64,000 nt of DNA from Struthio camelus (lineage: Eukaryota > Chordata > Aves > Struthioniformes > Struthionidae): NCBI RefSeq assembly GCF_040807025.1, contig NC_090964.1, forward strand, positions 6,875,214 to 6,939,213. Direction: 5' to 3'. Below, piece by piece: positions 36,597-50,232 of this stretch. Under the pieces are notes generated by a model. It saw only the letters and a program-made list of their open reading frames with translations. It made no database searches and was not told where the DNA came from. Position numbers and translations under genes: made by a program. Positions within the stretch are counted from its first letter, which is position 1. Every line of letters starts with the position of its first letter.

Positions 36597-38311
36597 CTGC
36601 AAAGCAAGTTGTGACACATGATGTACGTCCAGCTGCATACAGGAATTGTTCGCAACTTCTAAACCACCCCAGAAGAACACTTCAACAGGAGGTGCAGAGA
36701 ATCAGAAGCTAGCCTGCCTCTTTGAGCACCAAAACCCATGGTTACGTTCTGAAGTACAGCATCGAACGTTCCAAACCTACAGGCATTGCGCAAAGAACAA
36801 CCCCAACACGAAGAAGTCATTTTATGCTGACATCAGTCCTGTGGCTTGAGACAGGAAATTAAAGGGAGGACCATTAAGAAAGATAAATTATCAGTAGAAG
36901 TGACTTTTCCCCATAGTAGGGAGCAGTTTAACATCCAGATATTCCACAACAAGGTAAGTTCAGGCTGAAAATTTAAATATTCACGAGAAACACTGCTTCT
37001 TGCACATAAAACGAGGTCTCCCAAAACACTACGAGCAGTTAATTTACACTTACGCATTTCAATTAATCCATATTGCTGTACTAACTAACACTGGGCAGTG
37101 CTACCGATGTTCGCATCAGCAGTCATGGTAAGACTGCAGTTCCATTTCGCCCATTTTTTGTGTGCTTTGTGTCTACTGTCTTTTGTAGAATAAAGGTTTC
37201 TAAATCGAACTTCCTTGGCTGCGTGAAAAAAGGTGTTCAGCCTTGAAAGTCAAGTCATTGAATTTTAGAGCAGACATCATGAAACAAGTGAACAAATGCA
37301 ACTTCACTAAGACTTCCTAGCCTGTACTACCTCTGCCTGGAGCCAAGACATAAGGACAGTCAATCAAATTTCCTGAAAATACTATAAGCCTCAAAGCACA
37401 GTCTTTGAATGCGCCTCCTCTACCTAGGCAGTACTGTTCCCGCACTAAAGCAAGGACGGTCATCAGGCTGTTTTGGCATAGCAACCTCTAAATGAATTCC
37501 AGGTCCAGTCTTTAACCTCCATCATTTGGACTGAATAAGAATTGTTTGCTCATCTCCTGACCTAACTAATCTCAATTAGATGTTTTCCACCAGATCACCA
37601 TGACAATGGACTCCCTGTTACACCATTCCTTCCTGCAACTAGCCCTAGGGTGGTATTTGCACAGATCCACCCTCTCTTGCTGAGATCAGGTGCTTGAGGA
37701 GCGGCACTGCAGGCCTGCACAAGCCAACATCGCACAAAGCTGGAAACCCCAAAAAAGTCTCAGAGGCCGGAACACTCAGTTATGTCTGCAGAACTCCCCC
37801 TCCTAGGGAGAAGTTCCTGCAGTATGCTACACTTCAGAAAATCCTGCCCCAACAGCCAGCACAGCTTGAAGTCCCAACACGAAGCCCCTGCAAACATTTG
37901 TTTGACCAGCTGTCTGCTGCTCCTCGCCTGCCAGGCGAGCCACGCTGCACCGCGCTCACGCCAAACAGAAGCGAGTAGGGGCACAGCAGTGAGTTAGCGG
38001 TACTCTTGCAGGGGCAACAGGAGCTGGGGGCACAGGAGGGGATTTCAAATAATGGAGATGGCAGGAGAAGCACCCCAATTTTTGGTAAACTGTGTGTGTG
38101 GGGGGCCACTACCCACTTAGCTGAAATCAGGCTCCCTTGGACAAATTCACACCACGACAGCCACAAATCAAGGAAGAACCAGACCTCAGTATGCTCCTCC
38201 ATTTCAGGCCTGGACACCCCTGCAAACAGTATTTGCCATCTTGCAGGGAGAAGCCGTTCGTAGACCACCATGCACGCTTTGTCAATATGGTGCTAACAAG
38301 ACAGACCGATC

Positions 38312-38353
38312 GAGAGCGCGATGCCCTCTCGCGAGCGAGCGCGATGCCACGCT
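38312..38353 (+). repeat. CpG-dense 23-base-period direct repeat
   Basis: GAGCGCGATGCC at 38314-38325 and again at 38337-38348, separated by palindrome-rich CTCTCGCGAGC. It is an isolated CpG-dense spot in intron 1. Confidence 0.8.
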
Positions 38354-38965
38354 CGTTTGTGCTTTTAGTGCACACTGATACTAAAACAGTTCTGGAAAAG
38401 TTACACCTTTTTTTACGTTTTATGTTAAAGCTACCGCAGACACTACTGCTGAGGAGTAGCATGGATTTCAGCTGCTGTAACTCCGAGAAGGAAGCCCACA
38501 GAAGTCATAGCCCCTGGCGCTCCCGAAGGGCAATACCCGCACCGACCATCACCTGCATCCACCGGATAGAAAAAAAGGTCTTCCATCCTTGGAGCTACAG
38601 GGCCTACCTCCTGAATGGGAGCATCCACGTGGAGCTGTGATAACCCCTAACGGATGCAAATTGTGTTTATATCTTCCAAGCAATTGTCCTTAATGCTTCC
38701 TGAGCGTTGCCTTGTGGGTATCACCCTAGACTACTGAAATCTTTTTCCTCTCCACTTTATCTTCTTTGGTATGTAAAAAACGTACCATCAGGACCTTTCC
38801 ACCTCTCCCTCCACGCACCCCCTTCCTTTCTCCTACCTATCAAATGCAACTTTTGGTTACTGACTAAACATGTCAGCATCTTTTCCGCTTGTTACTTGCT
38901 TTCCCCCGGTTGTTACCGCATGCTCGCAGCACGCTACTGAGGGCAGCTTTCAAATACAGTCCTGC

Positions 38966-38986
38966 TTTTTTTTTTTTTTTTTTTTT
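38966..38986 (+). repeat. T21 homopolymer
   Basis: Twenty-one T in intron 1, with no recognisable retroelement attached. Confidence 0.85.
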
Positions 38987-40919
38987 AAATACGCACACAC
39001 CACACGCTGCCTGCTCTGCACAGATTTTCTTGTCTGTGGTCACCCACAAAGCTAACCATCCCTTCAGGAAGGAGAGAAACAAGGTGAGATCCACTTTTGC
39101 CATGACTCCTACAGGAAGCTGTTAAAAAAAAAAAACTTGAAGAAACATTTGGAACCATTTATGTAGCCACGAAAAAAAAAAAATCCCACAAAAAAAGTGC
39201 ATTTCCATGATGTGACCATGTTGCCACCTTGATCGCTCAGCGTAGGAGTATGCGATGTACTTCCAAAAACTGCCGCTCTTCCGCGAGGGCCTGGCGCCCA
39301 GAGGGTGCTAAAAACAAACGGGAAGAGCATCACGCTCAACTATAGCCTTTTAAACAAAATTCTATAAACAAAAGAAAACTGAACGCCAATTATTCTCCAA
39401 TAAAGGGACGATTTCATACGCACTGACACTTTGCAAACCAACGGGCTAACTCACGCTCCCTGGGGCTGCCAGGTACATCCGAAATACTGCACCACACTGT
39501 TTCGTCCTCGAAAATCTCCCATTAAAGACACACTTCTCTTCCCCTGGCAGGGCTTTAACTGCTCTAGTCTGAGCAGCGTCGCTCTGGTTTGAAGAGCGCA
39601 CCATCAGGGAGCCCACTCCAATCGGCTATCTCAATCCTTTTAGGTAATTTAACTACACGTGCTTCAAGAAAAGAGCAGTCCGAGCTGAAACGCAGCGAAG
39701 TGCTGATCGATCTGAGCGCTCCTGTGAAGGCTTTGGGGGGAGCGGGGCCCGCGTCCAGCTCCTTCGTACGCCGACCTTACGCGAGACGGGAAAGCCAAGA
39801 GGAAGCGACGCCTGTTTGCTTGCAAGAACACTTCAGGATAAATACGGAAATACCAAACTCTGACTGCAAAAGGCCGGAGCTGCTTCTCCGGACTGATACA
39901 TGGGAAATCCTTTCAATAGGAAACCGCAGGAGTAGATTACTGTGATTACACTTCAAAAGCCAAGGCCCTGCCACAGAGAGACATAATTGAGAGAAAGCGT
40001 TGCTCCTTGATCACTGAAGTCCAGGCCCCCTGCTTACACCTCCTTGCACTCACAGAGATTGCTTCTATTCTCCCTTCTATCGCAGATTCTTTGCTGTTTT
40101 ATAACATCGTTAAGTACCCAAACTTAGCACAACATAGACTGGTGACAGGACTAACTTCCAAAATCAAAGGCGCTCGGTACTGCACGCAATGAAAGCCACG
40201 GGAGAAAACGCTGATCTTTCAATAACATTTAAGATATTTCTAGGCCGAGAAGTTGTAACCCGGAGCAAGCTTAAATTGCCCAATTCAAAGCAACGCTCCA
40301 AATTAGTATGTGTAACGTAAAGCACGTCAGGCCCCCTAAAATGAAACAGCACCAGGAAAACCAGCTAGTCTTCAAAAACAACGCCAGAGCTTTCTGGCTG
40401 CGCGACCGGCCTGCGACGGCCTCACAACCGTACGAATCGCCCTAAGCGGAGAAACAAAACAACCGACAGCCAGGACTTCGGCTTCACAAGCATACAAGCG
40501 ACGGGGCACAGCTTTCCTAAAAGCCTTCTGAGCAGACAAGGGGACTTCGCGTCCAAATCTTCCTAGATTTTGTCTAGTCAAAGAGAAACTCACCTCTTTA
40601 AAGAGCAGTTGGGTTAAAGCGGAGACTTGCTCCTTTTCCTGCCGGGAAGGAAAGAGAAGAGGCAAATCCCACTTTGGGAGCAAGAGCCAAGGAGCCCAAC
40701 CCTCGGCAGCCAGAGAGAGAGGCACGATTCTGACCTCCCCGACTATCTTATTACATAGTCGTGTTTTATTGGGCCAGAAAAGGCAGCAGAAGAAAAGGAA
40801 GGGGAGCCATTTACTGAATTCTCCGGTCTCAAATCAGCATCACTCAATTACTGGCAAACCTGGGTATTGGCCACAACCGGTTTCCTCGGCCTCCCAAGAA
40901 AATAAAAAGGCCAAAACGA

Positions 40920-40962
40920 AAAGAAAAAAAAAAAAAAGGAAGAAAAGAAAAAAAAAAAAAAA
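40920..40962 (+). repeat. A-rich simple repeat
   Basis: Two A15 runs separated by GGAAGAAAAG. Low complexity; the Lys-rich open frame across it is not a gene. Confidence 0.85.
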
Positions 40963-41269
40963 GCAGCACTGCTCTCCCACCTTGGATGGCAAATCTTTTC
41001 CCCGAGCAGATCTGCTGTCCGGTTTTGGTGATAAAATATAATAAAAAGCATTACTGGCTGTTTAACCGAGAGAAGCCCTAATTGATTCCCACAGTAATTA
41101 ACCTGCATTTTACCTCGGAGAGTGGTAGTTAAGGAAGTCGGCACTGCTATTTATAACTCATCTCAAATTGAGGGCAGACTGCCTAAAATCTAACACATCC
41201 CAGCTGTACTCCTGTTTGAACTGGGGCCAAGGGAATTTTTTAAAGCAATCTTGGCACTGAATGAATGAC

Positions 41270-41850
41270 ACCAACAGTATGAGAGCGCGTGCGGTTGTGT
41301 TGTGGTGACGTAGCCGCGGAGGTGGGATGGGAAGGGGGGGCAGTGCGCCGTAATCCCTCTCCCGAGCGCCCTGGCCGCGCGCGCAGGCCCCGGCCCCGCG
41401 CCGCGCGCCCGGAGCCGCCCACCGGGAACCAAACACAGGAAACGGCTTTTCCTGCGCAACGCCTTGAAGCGAGAAGCACATGGCTAATCTGCATAAAAGC
41501 AAAGCCACGCCGGCCCTGCCAGGAAGGTTAGCGCTCGTAATCGCTGGCCACGAAGCCGGCTGCCTGCGAGGACTTGGACCCGCGCCTGATAACCCAGAAA
41601 GAGCTGGGAACAGATGGGCAAGGACCCCGGCAGCAACAGCACGGGCGCACGTGACTCGCCACATGGCCCCGCCAGCGCAAACTATTGTCTGGCGGCCGCT
41701 CGCCGCTACAAAGGCGGCCCGCCCCGGCCCTGCCGAGCCGGGAGACGCGCCGCCGCTCGCCAGCCGGCTTCGGGGACGGCCCCGCTACCCCGCGCGAGCT
41801 CCCGGAAGAAGCTCTGCTCCGCTTCGCTCGCTTCCCCAGGGCTGAACCTG
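41270..41850. promoter_or_regulatory. Intron 1 CpG-rich zone, candidate internal promoter
   Basis: About 580 bases of CpG-dense sequence in otherwise AT-leaning intron 1, some 5 kb upstream of exon 2 in the gene direction. It carries a CRE-like TGACGTAG (41306-41313) and an E-box CACGTGAC (41648-41655) with runs of GC-box-like sequence. A transcript starting here could splice to exon 2 and use the ATG at 36584. No first-exon donor is assigned. Confidence 0.5.
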
Positions 41851-42918
41851 GATGGGCTCGCACCAAAACGAAGAACGCAGGTTTTTGGTACAACATCACG
41901 CTCGTTCCTCGCGTCTTCAGCTCCACGTTACCCAAGTACAAAGGCAACCAGTGTCTACAGCTAGCTATAAAGCACATTTTCATGTTGCCTAAAGCACTGA
42001 ATGAGCGACGGACAATACTGGGGAGGGCGAGTCGTTCTCCCTCAGAACCTGTCAGCCGGGATCGCGGCTGCTCGGGACCAAACTATCTAACAAGGCAGGA
42101 GAATAAATCTGCCTGCGCTCCCAGTAGCTTTCTACGTGGTTTCTATCAAAATCAACAAGCCGCGCAAGCAAAAGCGGAAAACCAGTGACAGCAGCATCAC
42201 CTAACGCACTGGCAACACCTACAGCAGCTCCGGCAAGTGAGCTGGACTTGGGATCAGCAGCTTTCCCTGCCCGTTTTCCACCACCTTTCGGCCCCCTTGA
42301 GACATAGTAACTACCCCAAGGAAGGTAAGGGAGAACCACCAGCAAAAATTGAGAATCATTCAGGAAAAACATTTTGTCTTGATCACAAGGCAGCCAAGTA
42401 CCCACAGAGCAGTAAAACTGTTTCTAGAACGCAACCCGAATCCAAGCGGAGAGGCTGCGCTGGAGAACTCCGCGCGGGCTACCCCGTCCACGTCCCGCGG
42501 ACCTCCCGAGAGCCTCGAGGTCCCAACACCGATATTATTACCGAGCATCCGCACCGCCCTGGGGACGAGGCATTTAACCTCCCACCCTGAGCCCCTCCCC
42601 TCAAACTAAACCTCAGTAACGTTTTAAAGGTTGCTATTAGAGTTAAGCTGTCCGAAGCATCAAGGCAACGGCGCGCATCGACGAGACAGACGTGAAATGT
42701 TCACAAGCTCACCAGCGCCAAAGCCCGCTAGAGGTGACAGTGTCTGCGCGGACGGCACAGGAGGAAAAGGTACTCGCTGAACGAGAGGGAACACCCTCAG
42801 CCAGCACGAACCGTCACTGACCCACCGACACCAACCAGGCCGTGGCGATTCGCACTGACCGAAAATCCCGCAAGCGACAGTTACACCTTTCTGACATCTT
42901 CTAACCACGGCGACGCTG

Positions 42919-42926
42919 TGACGTCA
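42919..42926. promoter_or_regulatory. Perfect palindromic CRE (TGACGTCA)
   Basis: Exact 8-base CREB/ATF consensus, about 1.1 kb from the CpG-rich zone at 41.3-41.85 kb in intron 1. CpG-containing CRE sites decay quickly when methylated, so an intact copy is mildly suggestive of function. Binding is inferred only from the motif. Confidence 0.4.
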
Positions 42927-45900
42927 TAGCCCAGAACAGCGGTACCCGGGGGACGTGGAGCTACGAACCTCCAGCGGGCAACGCGAGGTGTTTCAGCACA
43001 TCCAGCTTGCTGCAGCTCGTCCTCGTGCCTCGAGCTTGCACTTTAGACACTTTCCTGCCTTCCTGCAACTTCTGAAACTCCACACACAAGTGACTCAAAT
43101 TCCCCCGTAACTAGTCTAAAGAGTTCAAGCTGAGAAAGGAGCACAAATTAGCAACAGTGAGCAAACACAGTTCATCTTCCAGTCGGGAACACTTTCATGT
43201 GACCTATTTAAGATGTAACTGGCTGTGCCGGGGTCAGGATCCCAGCCTGAACTCGCTACCTTTTATAGCCTTCTGAAGGGCCAGCGTACCGGGTCACGCT
43301 TCATTGCCTCTCTTCTTACAGTCGTCCATTTTTAAAAGAGATGAAAGAGGCTGAGGTGAAATTAAAGTTAAGAGAAAAAAAAAATCCTCCTGTAATAGAT
43401 GAAGATGCCCCCAAAAGACAAAGACTTAGAAAACCCCGCTAGAAGTAATCACCACGCTAATGCCGATCAAGTGTCCCATCGGGACAGTTAAAACTATAGA
43501 CGTGTTTTTTTCAGATCATCACAGAAGCGTGCACTTCCCTTTTTTTTTCTCCCCCCTCCCTCTCCTCTTTTCAAACTTGAGAAATCCACCAACGGCCTGC
43601 AGTCCCTCAGCCGAACTAGGGTGACACGCAAAACTGGCGCGGGTACCGCTCAGCACCCGTCACTCGCTCTTCTTGACTACCCGTCAGGGACGTTCCTATT
43701 GCTTTGAGAAACAGGCAGTCCCTGGCAGACCAAGGCCAGTACCTCCGAGAGGCAGTACTCAACTCCCCGAAGTATCAGACCAGTGACAACAACCAAGGAA
43801 ACACTCTCGGTCGACCATACAGCGACACTTAGCTCTGCTTCAAGTTTCCCTGCGTGTCGTCTTCTCCCATCCTCGCTCTGTAGTAACAAAAGGGGGCAGT
43901 TTGGTTTGCCTCATGCTCACATGCTAGGGATACCAACAACTGGCTTTTGGAACGTAGTCCAGGGTTGGTTTCACGGTGCAGAACGCGTCCTTCAGAAATT
44001 TAAGGGACAAAGCCAATGTTAGGTGAGCTACAGAAAAGTAAAACTGATCCCCCTCCCCCCCATGCTAGAATATAATTTAGATTTGAACGTATAACCAAGC
44101 AGTGAAAAGCTCATCTCATTATCAATGATGTACATAGGTGAAATTATTGTTTACCAGTGTTTGAATAGCTGAGCTCAGTTTAATAGTTTCAGTTCTGCAA
44201 CTACAGGGAGCTCAGTTTTTCTTCTGATTTTTTCAGTAGGCCAGAGTTTGACTGAACACACTTTCTATTCCTCTAATAATCTGCTAACGCACAGGCCTCA
44301 GAATAGGCTAATGAAATCAACATTATACACAAAAGGAAAAAAGGGACCTTTTCTATGACTTCACTCAGCTGCTTCTAACCAAGAGTTACTTGGAGCTCCC
44401 ACAGATCTAAAATCAGCCCTGTTCAGTGTTGTTCCTTTCTTTGATAAACGTTTATTGCATTGGTTTCTTTTGGGAGATTTTCTGTAAATCCATGATACTG
44501 AGCTTTCCCAGTGAAAAAAGATCAGTAAGTTTTCTCCAAATAGCTATACTGTTGAACTGCATCTTCCGGTTAAACATAATACAGTAATTACCCTATTAAC
44601 ATTTCTCAGCAAGAGGCCAGTCCGCACATCTCGGAGGATTTTCCTAAGCACCACTCTTACTAATACTCTTCAAATTGATTAAAATTGACCAGAGTTTTGC
44701 TTACAGGATATATCATTATAGAACACTTTGTTCCTAAAAGAAGTAAATCAGAAGACGACGACCTGGTAAAGCAAAAGCAGAGCTTCACCTCAAACTTTAT
44801 CAGAAATAACCCAACGAGCATATAAGCATTTGTACCCAAATACGATAGGGGGTTAATGGACTTTTTCTGTCTTGGAAAGGTGGAGGAGGGAGGGAGAGAG
44901 GGTGCCAAAAAACCCCTCTGTTTTAACAAAGCGCATTCATCGATCTCATTTTCCCTCCTAGGCTTGACTTTAAGCTCTCTTTAACAAATCCTACGAACCA
45001 AGGCTCTAGATTTCAGGCCCTTTCTTCAGTCAGTCATTCTCCTTGACACACGGCCACGCTGCTTATCACACCACGTTATTTAGGTATCTCTCAGGACTTT
45101 ATTTCAACAGTCCTGTGTTATTTCAACAGCTATCGTATCTAAAGACGACAAACAACTGGTTCCCTGCAATCTTCAGAACCTCCTTGAAGGCAGATGCATA
45201 CTTACATTAACAGGGCATTTTTCTACATTTCTGAAAAGCTGCACTAAAAAGGACCTGAAGTAAGGTTTACACTGTAAATACTGAGGTGGGCTGCACTGGG
45301 CGGGGGGGAACTCTGCTTTGGTTTTATGCAAAGTTAGTGCTTGTGAAGATGCCAAGGCAGGCAGGCCCAACCTCACCCATAGCCAGATTTGCACAGCTGG
45401 TATCGATCACGCTGCCCATGAGACACCCAAGCTGTGTGCTTCCTGGGGGGACTCCCTTCCTGGCTGCAAACTCAGGGTACGGTGTCGAGCACACATCCTT
45501 GGTGTGACACAGGACCAGCAACCCCCCACCCCCTGCAAACGAGGCAACAGAGCAACCAGAGGTTTCTTTTCGCTCCTCCTACCACTGGTTTTGCCAGCAC
45601 GACACTGATGACACGACTAAGCATCCACCTTGTTTCAAAATAAGGGGCTCCAAAAACCTTCACGGGGGCTCTAAACTGCAGAAAAGGGAACAAACCAAAG
45701 GCTAAGCGGGGTCTCCCTGGGGTGTGGCTCATCCTCACGCTGCGGCAGACTGTGTGACACCCAGCATCCATGTCTGACAACCCGGCCCAGGCCGGGTGAT
45801 CTGGCTGGGCAGTAGGTTGCTTTCACTCTCCCTCATCAGTGACAATGTCTCTTCCTCCTCAGCAAAGAGGCACCAAAGTGGAAGCAGGAGCTGACAGCTA

Positions 45901-47334
45901 CCTACGTGGTGATTTTGACGCGGGACAAGGTTCTGACAAATGCTATTTGCTGAATTAGTTGCAGTCTAAACTAACGAAGAGTTACGATCCTTCTGCAACA
46001 GGTGCAAACTAGTGAAATTCTCAGACGTTTCACAGGAAGCTGGAGCCAGGTTACGCAGTTTGCTATTTAGAAGGGCAGCGTGATCTCCAACTCATCCAAT
46101 AATTTCAACTTACGGTTACACAAGAAAAAATAATTTCCTTCTGCCCACATAGTGAGGTAACTAGCTATCCCCCCCTCCCCGAACCTCAGCCCATTTTAGA
46201 GCCACACTATTCAGCCAATTCAGCCCAAAATTTCCAAAGCACCACTGCTGACACCTTCCAAAGTCTTCATCTAAGCAATATCATGTCATCTAAAAAACAG
46301 CATCTCAACTCCATGGGAGATGATCCCAAAGAACACGCGACAGTTGTAATGACGTGGTGCTCCTTTTAAGATGGAAAGGAACTTCCTTCCTGAATATTAA
46401 ATCAGGCTTTAGGTTTAGCCAACATCCTACGTCTGCTCTAATGAACTGGAAGCAAGTCAACGAAAAGGCAGTTCAGTGTCTGATTACAGCATCTTCGTTC
46501 CAGGCCTCCTTACACACTAGAAGGAGCAAGCATGCTCATGTTGTACCACAGAAATGGGACCTGGCCAAGAGCAAGCCGTAAAAAAAGCAAGAGGAGGAAG
46601 GGCTCGGATGGAAGAACAGAATTATTCTAAGTGTCACCACTATTTAAGTGATCTAATTTCAATCACTCAGAGTCCAGCTGCTCCAGATCACTAGCAAGAT
46701 GCAAAATACTCGCACTATAGTGCTAGAGAAAACCTGAAAGGGCTCCGCAAGCCCTGTAAACCCATTCAGACAAATGTAACCCGCGGCAAACTCCAGGCAC
46801 CATCACCCAGCTAATTCTCCACACTCCCCGTTTCTTCTTAAATAAGTAACATAGATCTCAAAGATGGATGTCTTTCGCTACTGAACGTTGCTGACATTTA
46901 ATTTGTCCTGCAAAACTTTAGGCCTGAAGGAAGACCCAAGACAAGAGGGCTCACTAGAGTTTACTTTCCACAGCAAAGTTAGTTCCATCAGGTCATTAAA
47001 AGCCCTATGCGCACAGAAATTCAAGGGGTCCCAGTGCACATTCAAAACTCAGGTAAGGCATCCTTCAGCCCATCCTCCTTACTTTCTAAAAACAACGTCT
47101 TGTCATGGGCCTGAACGGCCAACCATTTAGACATTATCCGAGCGCCAGAGCATTAGGACAGAAAAGGAGCTCATGCATGTTCAACTTCTCCCACTCCAAA
47201 GCAACAAAACAACAAAGCTGCAAGCGGTTCAGAAGGAAGTCATGGGTCAGCTTGCCTGTCACGCAACTTCTAGGGAGGGAAAGCAGCAGATACAGTTAAA
47301 TTGCAGAACTAAGGAGATCCAGACTCTGACTGTA

Positions 47335-47425
47335 CTACATTAGACAGCTTCTGACATTTTAACCTCTGCCTTAGTTTTTCACCCATAAAACAGGAATAAA
47401 TATGTATTACAGGTTTCTACCCACC
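47335..47425 (+). repeat. MIR-like SINE 3' part
   Basis: TTTTAACCTCTGCCTTAGTT followed by CACCCATAAAACAGGAATAA matches the MIR tail (TTAACCTCTGTGCCTCAGTT, CATCTGTAAAATGGGAATAA). Confidence 0.65.
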
Positions 47426-50218
47426 AGGGTCCGTCCAGAAAGTACAATCTTTATTTGAACATTTCATAATTTTGCATTTCTCTTCTTCCATCAGGGTAAA
47501 GGGCGGCTGAACAGACTCACTGGGTAAGCGCATTCCCATGACCGCTTCCCATGCCGACTTGGGAAGGGTGCATCTCAGAGGCGTCTCAGGATCGGTTCAG
47601 GGCTCCAAAACACTACGGGTCTTCAGCAGTCCTAACTCTGCTGCAGTAGATAGCACTAAGATGGAGGAGGCCGCTGCCACGCTCCTCGGTGCGAGAGGTA
47701 CGGCTGCCAGGGGCCGTACAGCAGCACGCACAGCTCCATCTTGTCCAGAGCAGCTGCTTGCTTTAATAAGAGCTGCATGTCGAGGCCTGCAGTTTCTACA
47801 AGCTGCGCTTCAGACTCACGCGGGCTCTCCCTCGCTTCTGCACAATACCAGGCGCATTGAAAAGCATGGATAATGCAGCATAAAGGAAGACCCAAATAAT
47901 GCAAGAAAGTTGAGTTTTGGAAATAATCTGTGGAAAAGGCAGACAATCTCAGTTTAACATCCGAACAACATAACAAAACTCAGTGTTCCACCAGCCCGTG
48001 GCCACCTTCACCTCTGAGACCCTCAGTTCTGCTACCTGCTCAGCAGTCGGTGGTGGATCTCATGGCCTGAAGGCACCCCCCAACCCTAGCCAAGGGTGCT
48101 GTGGCAATGACCTGCTAATTACTTCCAGGATATCTCAAATATACTTTGGTTAGATTAGCAGCTGATGGTCACAGCACTTTCTGTATTGCACTAGCATTAG
48201 TCCTAGTGGCATGTTATTAAGAAGCACTTCAGTACTTTTTAACCACTGTCCGTCCCTCCCGACCCCACCCCAGTATTTTATAGAAGGGTTCCAACAAGAC
48301 ACGAGGTAACACAGCTGTTTTGTTAATAGGAAGAAGAAGAAAAAAAATTATTTCCCCTCTTATTACAGCAACTGACAAATTTAAATGCTGTTTTTGTGGA
48401 CTTCGTGGAGCCTTATTTTAGCCTTAAGATTCAGCCTTCAAGACTCCACTTCAGTTCCATGGAACCAAAAATACTTAAAACTGCAGTAATGGCAAGTTAT
48501 CACCGGTATTTGCCAGTGATGCACTCAACAACACGTAGCAAATAACAACCAACTTCCAATATTCATACCCAAACACGATCTATTTGCATCCAGATAGCAG
48601 AGCTGCTGTCATGCCTGTGCTGACAAGAAGAGAGGAGGTTGGAGGAGATGAAAAGACCACGCAGCCAAGAAACTCAAAGCTGCAACCAAGTTGGGGCTCA
48701 GAGAGCAGCAAAGACACTGGGAGAGCCTTCGTTAGGCCAACACCGTTCTAATTCAGGTACGTTGCTCTTGGCAAGCCCAGCACAAATCCCGACCCTACAG
48801 TGACACAGGTCATCGTTATTCAAAACGAAAAACACACACACAAAAAAACCAGCCTTATGTAGCTAGTTATAGCGATACCGAGGCATGGGTCTTACAACCC
48901 CGTGTCAGCTTCTGTCCTTAGGTTTCTACCCCATCTAAGCCCAGAAACTTTCAGCTTCTTTTAAAGCAAAACGAACAACGTGGAGAGCTGTTTAGCAAGT
49001 TAAGAAGAGTGCGTGCTGGCAGCTGGTGAGAAGATACACAAATTCATAACTGTGCCAATGCCATGGGGAGAGGAGGAACAGCCAACGTTGCAAGCTCTTC
49101 ACCGGTTTCAGGAACAGGTATAACAAGAAACTGTGAGACAACTCATACAAGAAAAGGAAAATGAGACATGACTATACCTTGACAGCAGTGACAATTCTGA
49201 ACAGTTTATTGCCATTTACAGAGTGATCGGATTTAAAGCTAACATTAATACTCGTTCACCATTCAGTACAAGTATTACTGTTGCCCTGCTACAATGCGCT
49301 CAATATTCTCCCCATTCATTTTTAAAGCCAAGAAACCTGCATTCTGAAGCTCAGAACCGATTATACCACTATTCCCTGCTAAAAAACGCCCAATAAATTA
49401 TTTTCCTAAGCATTCAGACAATACATTTAGCATCTTGCTCCAGAGAAGGGAAAGGGAGGCAAGGGTTAAGGGCCAGAGCAGAGCTGAAAGCCAGCAAAGA
49501 ACACACGATTGCTGGGGGATATTTCATAGAACGCTAATCACTTCATCTGATTTTAATTCCTGACACCACACCAGCATATAGCTTTTCAAAGGAAATCTTG
49601 TCCTAGAGAGCAAGGTAATCAAATCACAATTAACGTGGAAACAAGCTTTTCCATCGTTGTCATGCCTCCTGACCCAAAGAGCAGGGCCAGCAAAGGCATT
49701 TTAGAAATATCTTTAAAGTCCAGGCAGGTAGGATAATTCAGGATAGGCCTGCCAGTCGCTTCTATACATCCAACAGTAACTACTGGGAGATAAACTTCAC
49801 CCAGGCATTTCACTTCTCCTCCGGAGCATTAGCTGAATGAGTGCTTTTTATGCCATTTCTTTTATGAACCTTCATCATCCAGATCCAGGATTAGCACACT
49901 CATTACCTGAAAGTCATTTCCCCGCGAACGTACACTATTCTAGGGGAGCCAAGTCCTGCCCTCAGAAAAGCCACAGGCAATCAGAATCGACATTTCTAGT
50001 GAGAGGATTTTTCCTAAAACCAAAGAAGAAAACTGTTCCAGGTGTAATCCCACGCCCAGAGAGAAAGTACGATCTAGTAGTTACAGTATTAACCTTGATT
50101 TTGTGAGATATGGCTTTGAGTACCTGCTCTGAAGATTTCCCACGCAGCAAATCGCAGGATGTAGAGGCATGGAAAAGCTATCTGGAAAGTGGAGAACTGC
50201 ACTTGCTAGCCTCACAGG

Positions 50219-50232
50219 TATATCATGATATA
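50219..50232. repeat. 14-base AT-rich palindrome
   Basis: TATATCATGATATA is perfectly self-complementary and is followed by about 45 bases of TATA-type sequence containing a second ATATCATGA near 50268. Confidence 0.85.

Noticed and set aside
47428..47500. GGTCCGTCCAGAAAGTAC as a mariner-like terminal repeat
   Set aside because: Weak resemblance, no partner inverted repeat or target duplication found.
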